Source of the DNA: Vulcanimicrobiota bacterium
GTDB lineage: Bacteria; Vulcanimicrobiota; Vulcanimicrobiia; Vulcanimicrobiales; Vulcanimicrobiaceae
Reading direction: 5' to 3'
DNA: 6,507 nucleotides
Assembly (NCBI GenBank): GCA_019233165.1
Contig: JAFAMS010000114.1
Location: 1 to 6,507 of the forward strand
In this document: piece by piece, positions 1-6,507 of the stretch
Position numbering within the stretch: position 1 is the stretch's first letter
Layout of the letters: the number at the start of each line of letters is the position of its first letter
Position numbers and translations under genes: made by a program
Notes under the pieces: model-generated
What the model was told of the DNA's origin: nothing
What the model saw: the letters and a program-made list of their open reading frames with translations, nothing else
Database searches by the model: none

Positions 1-1027
1 GGTATTCGGCCAAGCGGCCGACGAAGGTCACGTTCGCTTCGCGCTCGGCGAGCTTCTTGTAGCGGTCGTACAGCGTGCGGTTCTCGGGACGCGGGATCGG
101 GTAATACGGGTCGCCGGTAGACTGCGGAAACTCCCTGCACAATACGGTGGTCGCGCTCGCGTTGCCGCAGAGGTGTCCGAAATCGGTGGTTCGAGTGTAG
201 GGAACTTCCTCGGAAGGTTCGTTCACGCAGCCGACCGGTAAACCGTCCTCGCGAGAAACCGTCGTAAACTCGAAGCGAAGCGAGCGATAGGGCAGCGGTC
301 CGAAGCGACGGTCGTAGTACTGATCGATCGGCCCCGTATAAATGAGGTGGTTGAAGCGGAATGCGTCGGCTGCCGCCTCGAATCGCGTCCCGGTCGCGAC
401 GTCGATCGCGGGATGATCGAGCATGCGCGCGCACATCGTCGCAAAACCGTCGGCCGGCATCGCCTGGAAGGCGTCGGTGAAGTACCGGTCGTCGTCGTTC
501 GTCCGCGTCGGTATCCGACCGCAGACCGTGGCATCGAGTTCTGTCGGATCGAGGGCCCACTGCTTGCGCGTATAGCCGCGGAAGAAGAGCTCGTAGAGCT
601 CGCGCCCGACCTTCGAGACGATCGCGTCCTCGGAGTTGAGGATCCGCTCGCGCCGCTCGGCTCGCTCGGCTAAGAAGCGGGCGGCCCCCGGCTCGTCTAG
701 CGCTAGGCCGTAAAGCGAGTTAAGCGTCGTCCGGTTGATCGGGATCGGGACCAGCCGGCCGCGCACCCGTGCCAGAACCCGGTGCTCGTACGAACGCCAA
801 GCGGTGAAGGCGCTGAGATACGTGACGACGTGGCTGGAATTCGTGTGAAAAATGTGCGGACCGTACTTGTGAATGCGGTTTCCGCTTTCTGCAATGGGAT
901 CGTATGTGTTGCCCGCAATGTGATCGCGCTCGTCGACGACGAGAACGTGCGCTCCCGATTGCGACGCGAGGCGTTCTGCGATCGTGCAGCCTGCCAGTCC
1001 CGCGCCTACGATCAGAAAGTCATACAT
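1..1027 (-). CDS. glf: UDP-galactopyranose mutase, C-terminus cut by the window edge
   Basis: Flavoenzyme that interconverts UDP-galactopyranose and UDP-galactofuranose in the cytosol, supplying galactofuranose for surface glycans. The minus-strand frame is open for 342 codons from the ATG at 1027 to the left edge. Visible signatures: N-terminal FAD-binding GAGLAG (residues 8-13), the HIFHT segment, YTRKQW, GRIPTRTNDD with Arg175, YTGPID, PYTR with Arg279, DPYYPI, and GRLAEY with Arg338. By position these arginines match the substrate/diphosphate-binding Arg174, Arg280 and Arg343 of the Klebsiella enzyme. Family members are usually about 370-400 residues, so some 30-50 residues are missing off the window. 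The start is supported by AAGGCGG, one mismatch from the ideal ribosome binding site, five bases before the ATG. A second ATG four bases downstream is out of frame. The gene is divergent from the glycosyltransferase. The identification is firm from conserved motifs along the whole length. Confidence 0.96.
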   Translation of the reverse strand, partial: MYDFLIVGAGLAGCTIAERLASQSGAHVLVVDERDHIAGNTYDPIAESGNRIHKYGPHIFHTNSSHVVTYLSAFTAWRSYEHRVLARVRGRLVPIPINRTTLNSLYGLALDEPGAARFLAERAERRERILNSEDAIVSKVGRELYELFFRGYTRKQWALDPTELDATVCGRIPTRTNDDDRYFTDAFQAMPADGFATMCARMLDHPAIDVATGTRFEAAADAFRFNHLIYTGPIDQYYDRRFGPLPYRSLRFEFTTVSREDGLPVGCVNEPSEEVPYTRTTDFGHLCGNASATTVLCREFPQSTGDPYYPIPRPENRTLYDRYKKLAEREANVTFVGRLAEY

Positions 1028-1032
1028 CAATT

Positions 1033-1039
1033 CCGCCTT
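1033..1039 (-). promoter_or_regulatory. Ribosome binding site of glf
   Basis: Read on the minus strand this is AAGGCGG, a single mismatch to AAGGAGG, with a five-base spacer to the ATG at 1027. It supports that start. Confidence 0.6.
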
Positions 1040-1061
1040 CGTACCAATAACGAGGTGTTAA

Positions 1062-1076
1062 GCGGGAATTACCCGC
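1062..1076. repeat. Inverted repeat in the divergent intergenic region
   Basis: GCGGG and CCCGC flank the five bases AATTA. The two arms match perfectly, and one more A-T pair forms inside. It lies between the start codons of glf and the glycosyltransferase gene, in the most AT-rich stretch nearby. It could be an operator for a dimeric regulator serving both directions, or a hairpin in a 5' leader. The sequence does not decide between these, and I could not find convincing -35/-10 pairs around it. Confidence 0.35.
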
Positions 1077-1084
1077 CGCTAAGT

Positions 1085-2248
1085 ATGGCCAAACAAGCCC
1101 GTTTGGTCGGCCCTCTTGCGGGATACGACTCCCACATGCTGGCGAAATCGCCCCTTGACGGTCGCCGACGCAGTCTTTCGCCCGACGTGGCAATCGTCTG
1201 CTTTTCACACCTGCGCTGGAATTTCGTCTATCAGCGCCCGCAACACCTGATGTCGCGCTTCGCCCGCGAACGCGCCGTATATTTCATCGAGGAGCCCGAT
1301 GAATGCAACGACGGCCTTCCGTTCCGGGCGTACACCTCCGACGAGGGCGTCGTCGTCGTAACGCCGTCAGTCGCGGCAGGACGCGCCGTCGATGACGTCT
1401 TCAAACGATTTGGCATCTGCGAATTCGTCGCGTGGTACTACACGCCGGCGGCACTCGAATTCAGCACACACCTGCGCCCTCGTGCGACCGTTTACGACTG
1501 CATGGATCAACTCAGCGCGTTCAAGAACGCCGATCCGCGGCTCCCCGAGTTGGAAACGCTGCTCTTACGCCGCGCGGACGTTGTATTTTGCGGCGGACGC
1601 AGCCTCTACGAGCAGAAGCGTCGCTTTCACGGCAACGTCCACGCCTTGCCGAGCAGCGTCGATCGCGTGCATTTTAAAGCTGCGCGCTCGATCCTCGACG
1701 AGCGGGAAGAGCAACGCGATCTTGCGCGGCCGCGGGCCGGATACTACGGCGTCATCGACGAGCGGCTCGACATCGAGTTGCTCGGCCGGCTCGCTTCGCT
1801 TCTACCGGATTGGAATTTCGTCATCGTCGGCCCGGTCGTGAAGATCGATCCCGGCTCGCTTCCGGTGCGCTCGAATATTCGGTACGTCGGGCATCGCCCG
1901 TACGAGTCGCTCCCGGGCTTCTTGGCAGGCTGGGACGTTGCGATCCAGCCGTTTGCGCGTAACGCTGCGACGGAGTTCATAAGCCCAACGAAGACGCTGG
2001 AATATCTCGCCGCCGGAAAACGCGTCGTATCGACGTCGATTCGGGACGTCGTCGAGCCATACGGCCGCACGGGGCTCGTGGAAATCGCCGATGACCCGCC
2101 GGCGTTTGCGGCGGCGCTCGACCGCCTGCGCGGCTCCGAACGCGACGTCGCTTGGCTTGCCGCCGTCGACCGGATGCTCCAGGGAACGTCGTGGGAGCGC
2201 ACGTGGGAGACGATGGACGAGGCGATCGCGGAGGTTGCGGTCGCATGA
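1085..2248 (+). CDS. GT-B fold glycosyltransferase, TuaH-like
   Basis: Predicted retaining sugar transferase (GT4-like, 387 residues from this start) using a nucleotide sugar to extend a surface or lipid-linked glycan. The acceptor-side N-terminal half opens with CFSHLRW then NFVYQRPQHLMSRFA (residues 39-58), a hallmark of proteins often annotated as teichuronic-acid glycosyltransferase TuaH, and contains YDCMDQLSAF (137-146). The C-terminal donor-binding half has YYGVIDERLD, FVIVGP, YVGHRPY and SPTKTLEYLAAGKRVVST (about 300-317). Glu297 and Glu306 lie in the region where GT4 enzymes carry paired glutamates. No signal peptide or membrane helix is evident, so a cytosolic enzyme at the inner membrane face is likely. 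Its position beside glf makes galactofuranosyl transfer plausible, but that is inference. The start is uncertain: neither ATG 1085 nor ATG 1136 (370 residues) has a good ribosome binding site, and a hairpin covers ATG 1085. The open frame runs further upstream to 782, but only antisense to glf. The stop overlaps the next ATG. Confidence 0.88.
   Translation: MAKQARLVGPLAGYDSHMLAKSPLDGRRRSLSPDVAIVCFSHLRWNFVYQRPQHLMSRFARERAVYFIEEPDECNDGLPFRAYTSDEGVVVVTPSVAAGRAVDDVFKRFGICEFVAWYYTPAALEFSTHLRPRATVYDCMDQLSAFKNADPRLPELETLLLRRADVVFCGGRSLYEQKRRFHGNVHALPSSVDRVHFKAARSILDEREEQRDLARPRAGYYGVIDERLDIELLGRLASLLPDWNFVIVGPVVKIDPGSLPVRSNIRYVGHRPYESLPGFLAGWDVAIQPFARNAATEFISPTKTLEYLAAGKRVVSTSIRDVVEPYGRTGLVEIADDPPAFAAALDRLRGSERDVAWLAAVDRMLQGTSWERTWETMDEAIAEVAVA
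1087..1108 (+). other. Potential RNA hairpin over the first codons of the glycosyltransferase
   Basis: CCAAAC (1089-1094) and GTTTGG (1101-1106) are perfect complements around a six-base loop. One G-U and one G-C pair can extend the stem to eight pairs, down to 1087/1108. It begins at the G of the ATG at 1085, so it would either hinder initiation there or be part of a 5' leader if translation really starts at 1136. No known riboswitch class is recognised. Confidence 0.3.
2230..2235 (+). promoter_or_regulatory. Ribosome binding site of the GH1-RmlD fusion gene
   Basis: GGAGGT lies inside the last codons of the glycosyltransferase gene, nine bases before ATG 2245. It decides the start of the fusion protein at MSLELWGG rather than the longer frame beginning at 2152, and indicates coupled translation with the upstream gene. 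Confidence 0.7.
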
Positions 2249-4356
2249 GCCTCGAGCTGTGGGGCGGCGTCGAGCCGACGGTCAATCGCGTCGGCGATAC
2301 GTTTTTTGATCAAGGCGAACGAACCGGCTATTGCGGGCGAATCGACGATATCGCCCGGTTCGCGAGCCTCGGCATCAAGGCGTTGCGTTTTCCGATCTTG
2401 TGGGAGCGGGTCGAACGCTCGCCGGGAGAATTTACGTGGCGCGACATCCCGGCGCGCCTCGAGGCGCTGCGCGGCTTCGGGATCAGGCCGATCGCCACGC
2501 TGCTGCATCACGGCAGCGGCCCACGCTGGACGAACCTCTTGGACCCGGAGTTCCCCCGGCTCTTCGAGCGCTTTGCCCACGCCGTGGCGTCCCGGTTTCC
2601 GGAGCTCGATGCGTACACGCCGGTCAACGAGCCGTTGACGACGGCGCGATTCAGCGCGCTGTACGGCCATTGGTATCCGCACGCTCGCGACGATCGCAGC
2701 TTTATGCTGGCGCTGCTCAACCAGCTGCGCGCGAGCGTTCGCGCGATGCTCGCGATCCGGACGACGAATCCCGCGGCGATCTACGTTCAAACGGAAGATA
2801 TCGGGACGACCCATGCCCGTCCGCGATTGGCGTATCAGGCCGACTTCGAGAACGATCGTCGTTGGCTCTCGCTGGATCTGCTGCATGGCAAGCTTCCCGT
2901 ATCGGATCGAACGCGACGGTGGTTGACGGAATGCGGGCTCGATGACGCCGATCTCGCGTGGTTCGCCGCTCGCGGGACGCCGCCCGATCTGATAGGAGTC
3001 AATTACTACGTCACCAGCGAGCGCTGGCTCGACGAACGCCTCGAACGTTACCCTGCGGGCGTACGCGGCGGAAACGGGCGCGATGCGTACGCGGACGTCG
3101 AAGCCGTGCGCGCCCGCACGGAAGGGATCGCCGGCTGGACCGGCGTCCTCCACGCGACGTGGGAGCGCTATCGTCGCCCGCTCGCGATCACCGAAGTGCA
3201 TCTCGGAAGCACGCGCGAGGAGCAGATGCGTTGGCTCTGGGAAGCGTGGCGCGCGGCGAACGAGGCGCGGCGGCGCGATATCGACGTCCGCGCGGTAACC
3301 GTGTGGTCGCTCCTCGGCGCCTTCGATTGGTGCTCGCTCGTCACGCGCTTCGAGAACCGCTACGAGCCCGGCGCCTACGACGTCCGTTCCAGCCCGCCGC
3401 GGCCGACGGCGCTCGCGGCGATGATGCGCTCGCTCGCAGGCGCCGGCGCATGCGAGCACCCCGTGCTCGAAGGACCCGGCTGGTGGCGAAGACCGGATCG
3501 CGTTCCGGGGATTGCGGCGTCGCAGCCCACGCGGACGGTGCGGCCGTTGCTCCTCGCTGGCGCCGGAGGCCGCCTGGGACGAGCGTTCGTGCGCGCGCTC
3601 GTTCGGCGCGGCATCTCTACGGAAGCGTTGGACCGCAGAGCGCTCGACATCTGCGATGAAGAGGCAGTCGCTGCAGCGGTCGCCTTGCATCGTCCGTGGG
3701 CGATCGTAAACGTCGCGGGCATCGCCACGCGCGCCGTCGCAGAGCGTTTCCCCGATCGTGCTCGTCGCGTGCACGTCGACGGTACTGCGAACCTCGCCCA
3801 AGCCGCCGCGCGCTGCGGCGCCGCGTTGCTCACGTTTTCTCCCGAAGACGTTTTCGACGGTGGGCGGCGGCGGCCGTACGTTGAGGGCGATCTCAGAGCG
3901 CCCATCGGCGTCCGTGGAAGGACGAAGGCCGAAGCGGAGGAGCGCGCGTTGGAGGCAGCGCAGACGAGCCTCATCGTTCGAACCGGCGAACTCTTCGGAA
4001 CCGGTGACGATTGCGTCGCGCGGCGCGCGCTTCGTGCCGGCGACTCGCACCGCGTTCCGAACGGATACGTCAGCTCCCCGACGTTCGTCGACGACGTCGT
4101 CGATGCTGCGCTCGACTTGCTGCTCGACGGCGAGACGGGGATCTGGCATCTCGCAAACGCCGGGGCACTCGACGACGTCGCGTTCGCGCGCCGCGTGCTC
4201 GACGCGGCGAAGCGCTCGTCCGTCGACATCGTCGCGACCGGTGCCGAAGTGGTCCCCCGGCCACTCTATGCGGCGCTGGCATCGGAGCGCGCGTCGCTCC
4301 TCTCGCCGGTCGAAGACGCGATCGAGCGCTGGTTGGCGAGGAACCCCGCAGCGTAA
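2245..4356 (+). CDS. GH1-like glycosidase domain fused to degenerate RmlD-like SDR domain
   Basis: A 703-residue two-domain protein. Residues 1 to about 400 form a GH1-like (clan GH-A) barrel: it opens with [14 protein letters not shown], then has [38 protein letters not shown] with candidate acid/base Glu129, [15 protein letters not shown] with candidate nucleophile Glu317, and [11 protein letters not shown] linker ending PGWWRRPDR leads to a Rossmann domain (about 433-703) like dTDP-4-dehydrorhamnose reductase RmlD, with NAD(P)-binding GAGGRLG (439-445) and VFDG (536-539). The expected SDR Thr/Ser and Tyr positions are Pro533 and Arg557; Lys561 of YxxxK remains. Reductase activity is therefore doubtful. 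From memory this architecture recurs in other bacteria as 'family 1 glycosylhydrolase / sugar nucleotide-binding protein', near glf-type genes; its reaction is unknown to me. No signal peptide is seen, so it is probably cytosolic, unlike a nutrient-scavenging glucosidase. The ATGA overlap and strong ribosome binding site indicate coupling to the glycosyltransferase. Domain calls are firm; function is open. Confidence 0.88.
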   Translation: MSLELWGGVEPTVNRVGDTFFDQGERTGYCGRIDDIARFASLGIKALRFPILWERVERSPGEFTWRDIPARLEALRGFGIRPIATLLHHGSGPRWTNLLDPEFPRLFERFAHAVASRFPELDAYTPVNEPLTTARFSALYGHWYPHARDDRSFMLALLNQLRASVRAMLAIRTTNPAAIYVQTEDIGTTHARPRLAYQADFENDRRWLSLDLLHGKLPVSDRTRRWLTECGLDDADLAWFAARGTPPDLIGVNYYVTSERWLDERLERYPAGVRGGNGRDAYADVEAVRARTEGIAGWTGVLHATWERYRRPLAITEVHLGSTREEQMRWLWEAWRAANEARRRDIDVRAVTVWSLLGAFDWCSLVTRFENRYEPGAYDVRSSPPRPTALAAMMRSLAGAGACEHPVLEGPGWWRRPDRVPGIAASQPTRTVRPLLLAGAGGRLGRAFVRALVRRGISTEALDRRALDICDEEAVAAAVALHRPWAIVNVAGIATRAVAERFPDRARRVHVDGTANLAQAAARCGAALLTFSPEDVFDGGRRRPYVEGDLRAPIGVRGRTKAEAEERALEAAQTSLIVRTGELFGTGDDCVARRALRAGDSHRVPNGYVSSPTFVDDVVDAALDLLLDGETGIWHLANAGALDDVAFARRVLDAAKRSSVDIVATGAEVVPRPLYAALASERASLLSPVEDAIERWLARNPAA

Positions 4357-4392
4357 CCTTCGAGGACTGTTTCCCCGAGCGCCGTACGAAGG
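4357..4392 (+). repeat. Inverted repeat before carB overlapping its ribosome binding site
   Basis: CCTTCG (4357-4362) is perfectly complementary to CGAAGG (4387-4392), with a 24-base loop. The 3' arm contains most of AAGGG (4389-4393), the only ribosome binding site candidate for carB, four bases before its ATG. The left arm begins directly after the stop codon of the fusion gene. A six-pair stem with such a long loop is weak, has no T-tract and does not look like a terminator. It may be chance or may mask the carB initiation site. Confidence 0.25.
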
Positions 4393-4397
4393 GCGAG

Positions 4398-6507
4398 ATG
4401 CCCCGCAGCGTCCTCGTCATCGGATCCGGGCCGATCATCATCGGTCAGGCCGCGGAATTCGATTACGCAGGCGTGCAGGCGTGCCGCGCGCTGCGGGAAG
4501 TCGGCCACCGCGTCATCCTCGTCAACTCGAATCCCGCGACGATCATGACGGATCCCGAGATCGCCGACGCCGTCTATCTCGAGCCGCTGACGGTGCGCTC
4601 CGTCGAAGCGATTATCGAGCGGGAACGCCCGGAAGCGCTCCTTCCGACCCTCGGAGGCCAAACGGGGTTGAACCTCGCGGTCGAGCTCAGCGAGGCCGGC
4701 GTCTTGGAGCGGTTCGGCGTGCGAGTTTTGGGGACGCCGATCGAAACGATTCGGCTGGCGGAAGATCGCGAGCGCTTCAAGAGCACGATGCTCGCGATCG
4801 GCGAACCGGTTCCGCAGAGCGTCGTCGTTACCGATGTCGCGGCCGGCGTTGCGTTCGCCGCCGAATACGGCTATCCGCTCGTCGTCCGTCCGGCATACAC
4901 GCTCGGCGGGACCGGCGGTGGGCTCGTCCGGGATGAGGCCGAGCTGCGGGCGACGCTCGAGACGGGGCTTGCCGCGAGTCTGATCCATCAAGCGCTCGTC
5001 GAGACCTCGCTGCTCGGATGGAAAGAGATCGAGTACGAAGTCCTGCGCGACCACGCCGACAACTGCATCATCGTCTGCAACATGGAAAACATCGATCCGG
5101 TCGGCGTCCACACCGGCGACTCGATCGTCGTCGCACCGTCGCAGACCCTCTCGGACCGCGAGTACCAAATGCTGCGCAGTGCCAGCATCAACGTGATTCG
5201 CGCGTTGAAAGTCGAAGGCGGCTGCAACATTCAGTTCGCGCTTCATCCCGAGCGTTCCGAGTACCAGATCATCGAGGTCAATCCGCGCGTCTCACGCTCG
5301 TCGGCGCTCGCGTCGAAAGCGACCGGCTATCCGATCGCAAAGATCGCGACGCGTATCGCGCTCGGCCAAACCCTCGACGAGATCCCCAATCCCGTCACTG
5401 GGATCACCAAAGCAGCGTACGAGCCGACGCTCGACTATTGCGTCGTGAAGATCCCGCGCTGGCCGTTCGACAAATTCCCGCTCGCCGACACGCGGCTCGG
5501 CACGCAAATGAAATCCACCGGCGAGGCGATGGGGATCGGGCGGACGTTCCAAGCGGCGCTCCTCAAGGCGCTGCGCGGGCTCGATCTCAAGCTCGAGACG
5601 CTGACGGGACAGGCGCTCGCCGAGTGGTCGAACGACGAGCTCGAGGCGATTCTCGAACGTCCGACGCACGAACGGCTCGCCGCGGTCGCGGAGCTGCTCC
5701 GGCGCGGCGTCGAAGCCGACCGAATCGCCGAGCTCTCGACGATCGACCGTTTCTGGCTGTGGGAGATCGCGGAGCTCGTCGAGTTGGAAGAAGAGCTGCG
5801 CCGCGCGCCCTCTGAGGCTGCGATCGCGCGCGCGCGAAACGCCGGCTACTCGACCCGAGGAATCGCGACGCTCGCCGGCCACACGATCGCCGGCACGAAC
5901 GGGCGCGCGTTTCGCATGGTCGACACCGCCGCAGCCGAATTTCCGGCGCGGTCGCCGTACTACTATCTCTCACTCGGCGAGCACGACGAGATGCGCGCGC
6001 CGGCAAAAGAAGCGGTCGTCGTCGTCGGCAGCGGGCCGATCCGAATCGGGCAGGGGATCGAGTTCGACTACTCCTCGGTCCACGCCGCCTGGGCGCTGCG
6101 TGCGGCGGGCCGCGCCGCCGTCGTCGTGAACAACAATCCCGAAACGGTCTCGACCGATTTCGACATCTCCGACGTCCTGATCTTCGAGCCGCCCGGTGCG
6201 GATGAAGTTGAAGCCGCCTGTCGCGCAAGCAAAGCTCGCGGCGTGATGCTCGCATTCGGCGGACAAACCGCGATCAACCTCGCCGAGGAGCTCGCACGCC
6301 GCGAGGTTCCGATCATCGGCAGCGACCGGCGCTCGCTCGACATGGCCGAGGATCGCGAGAAGTTCGACATGGCGCTCGCGCGGCTCGGGGTAGCGCGACC
6401 GCAGGGACGTGCCGCAAAATCGTTTCGCGAGGCGCGCGCGACCGCTCGCGAGCTCGGCTTTCCGGTATTGGTTCGTCCGTCGTACGTCTTGGGCGGGCGC
6501 GGCATGG
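4398..6507 (+). CDS. carB: Carbamoyl-phosphate synthase large subunit, C-terminus cut by the window edge
   Basis: Makes carbamoyl phosphate from bicarbonate, ammonia (delivered from the CarA glutaminase subunit) and two ATP, feeding pyrimidine and arginine synthesis in the cytosol. The frame is open from ATG 4398 to the right edge, 703 complete codons of about 1,070 expected. The two homologous halves are both visible. The first has GSGPIIIGQ (residues 9-17), [27 protein letters not shown] with Arg124, [14 protein letters not shown] with Arg164, [13 protein letters not shown] and [18 protein letters not shown] with Glu293 and Asn295. These correspond to E. coli ATP-site Arg129, Arg169, Glu299 and Asn301. 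The linker/oligomerisation region follows. The second half starts at GSGPIRIGQ (544-552) with [19 protein letters not shown] and [10 protein letters not shown] at the edge. The second ATP-grasp core and the allosteric domain lie outside. AAGGG precedes the ATG at a rather short four-base distance. No carA lies directly upstream. The gene follows the fusion gene after 41 bases, so it may be read through from it. Identification is certain. Confidence 0.97.
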   Translation, partial: MPRSVLVIGSGPIIIGQAAEFDYAGVQACRALREVGHRVILVNSNPATIMTDPEIADAVYLEPLTVRSVEAIIERERPEALLPTLGGQTGLNLAVELSEAGVLERFGVRVLGTPIETIRLAEDRERFKSTMLAIGEPVPQSVVVTDVAAGVAFAAEYGYPLVVRPAYTLGGTGGGLVRDEAELRATLETGLAASLIHQALVETSLLGWKEIEYEVLRDHADNCIIVCNMENIDPVGVHTGDSIVVAPSQTLSDREYQMLRSASINVIRALKVEGGCNIQFALHPERSEYQIIEVNPRVSRSSALASKATGYPIAKIATRIALGQTLDEIPNPVTGITKAAYEPTLDYCVVKIPRWPFDKFPLADTRLGTQMKSTGEAMGIGRTFQAALLKALRGLDLKLETLTGQALAEWSNDELEAILERPTHERLAAVAELLRRGVEADRIAELSTIDRFWLWEIAELVELEEELRRAPSEAAIARARNAGYSTRGIATLAGHTIAGTNGRAFRMVDTAAAEFPARSPYYYLSLGEHDEMRAPAKEAVVVVGSGPIRIGQGIEFDYSSVHAAWALRAAGRAAVVVNNNPETVSTDFDISDVLIFEPPGADEVEAACRASKARGVMLAFGGQTAINLAEELARREVPIIGSDRRSLDMAEDREKFDMALARLGVARPQGRAAKSFREARATARELGFPVLVRPSYVLGGRGM

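Noticed and set aside
782..1084. Upstream extension of the glycosyltransferase reading frame
   Set aside because: Most of it is antisense to the conserved N-terminal part of glf, and its translation has no family resemblance. The glycosyltransferase signature begins only at about 1187.
1155..1160. TTGACG resembling a -35 promoter box
   Set aside because: No -10 like sequence occurs at the right distance and it lies within the N-terminal coding part of the glycosyltransferase. Other -10 candidates in 1028-1110, on both strands, were also too poor.
2152..2244. 31-codon N-terminal extension of the GH1-RmlD protein
   Set aside because: It lies inside the glycosyltransferase gene in another frame, is low-complexity Arg/Gly/Asp, and a strong ribosome binding site points to ATG 2245.
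4088..4103. Perfect 16-base palindrome
   Set aside because: It lies inside the fusion gene, where it encodes a Val/Asp run (VDDVVD). GTC and GAC codons produce such palindromes by chance in this composition.
1744..4149. 801-codon open frame on the minus strand
   Set aside because: It lies wholly antisense to the glycosyltransferase and GH1-RmlD genes, is rich in Arg and Ala, and shows no recognisable motif. Long antisense frames are expected opposite high-GC genes.
4266..5246. 326-codon minus-strand open frame opposite carB
   Set aside because: Antisense shadow of a clearly conserved gene, with no domain signature of its own. The same holds for the frame at 5292-5882.
5824..5838. GC alternating run in carB
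   Set aside because: Simple consequence of Ala/Arg codons in the linker region. No repeat array or CRISPR-like spacing is present.

Overview
The window looks like chromosomal DNA from a high-GC bacterium (strong G/C preference at third codon positions, densely packed genes). It holds part of a cell-surface polysaccharide cassette next to a housekeeping gene. Nothing in it fixes the taxon. The general character would fit several high-GC soil lineages, Candidatus Eremiobacterota among them, but that is a weak guess from codon style.

Layout: (1) positions 1-1027, minus strand: UDP-galactopyranose mutase (glf), its C-terminal end cut off by the left window edge. (2) A short intergenic stretch of about 57 bp separates divergent genes and carries a near-perfect inverted repeat. 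(3) About 1085-2248, plus strand: a GT-B fold glycosyltransferase of the TuaH-like 'RWxFVYQRPQHL' type. (4) 2245-4356, plus strand: a large two-domain protein, a GH1-like (clan GH-A) barrel fused to an RmlD-like Rossmann/SDR domain, overlapping gene 3 by ATGA. (5) From 4398 to the right edge, plus strand: the large subunit of carbamoyl-phosphate synthase (carB), cut off after 703 residues.

How the genes fit together: Glf makes UDP-galactofuranose, the glycosyltransferase probably adds a sugar (possibly galactofuranose) to a lipid-linked or surface glycan, and the GH1-RmlD fusion is translationally coupled to it. The exact chemistry of the fusion is unknown to me. carB belongs to pyrimidine and arginine supply and probably only neighbours the cassette, although the 41-bp gap means read-through is possible.

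The most notable observation is that the RmlD-like half of the fusion has lost both expected SDR catalytic positions (Thr/Ser replaced by Pro, Tyr replaced by Arg), while the GH1-like half keeps both candidate catalytic glutamates. I see no CRISPR array, insertion sequence, tRNA or rRNA, and no evidence for a wholly new system.
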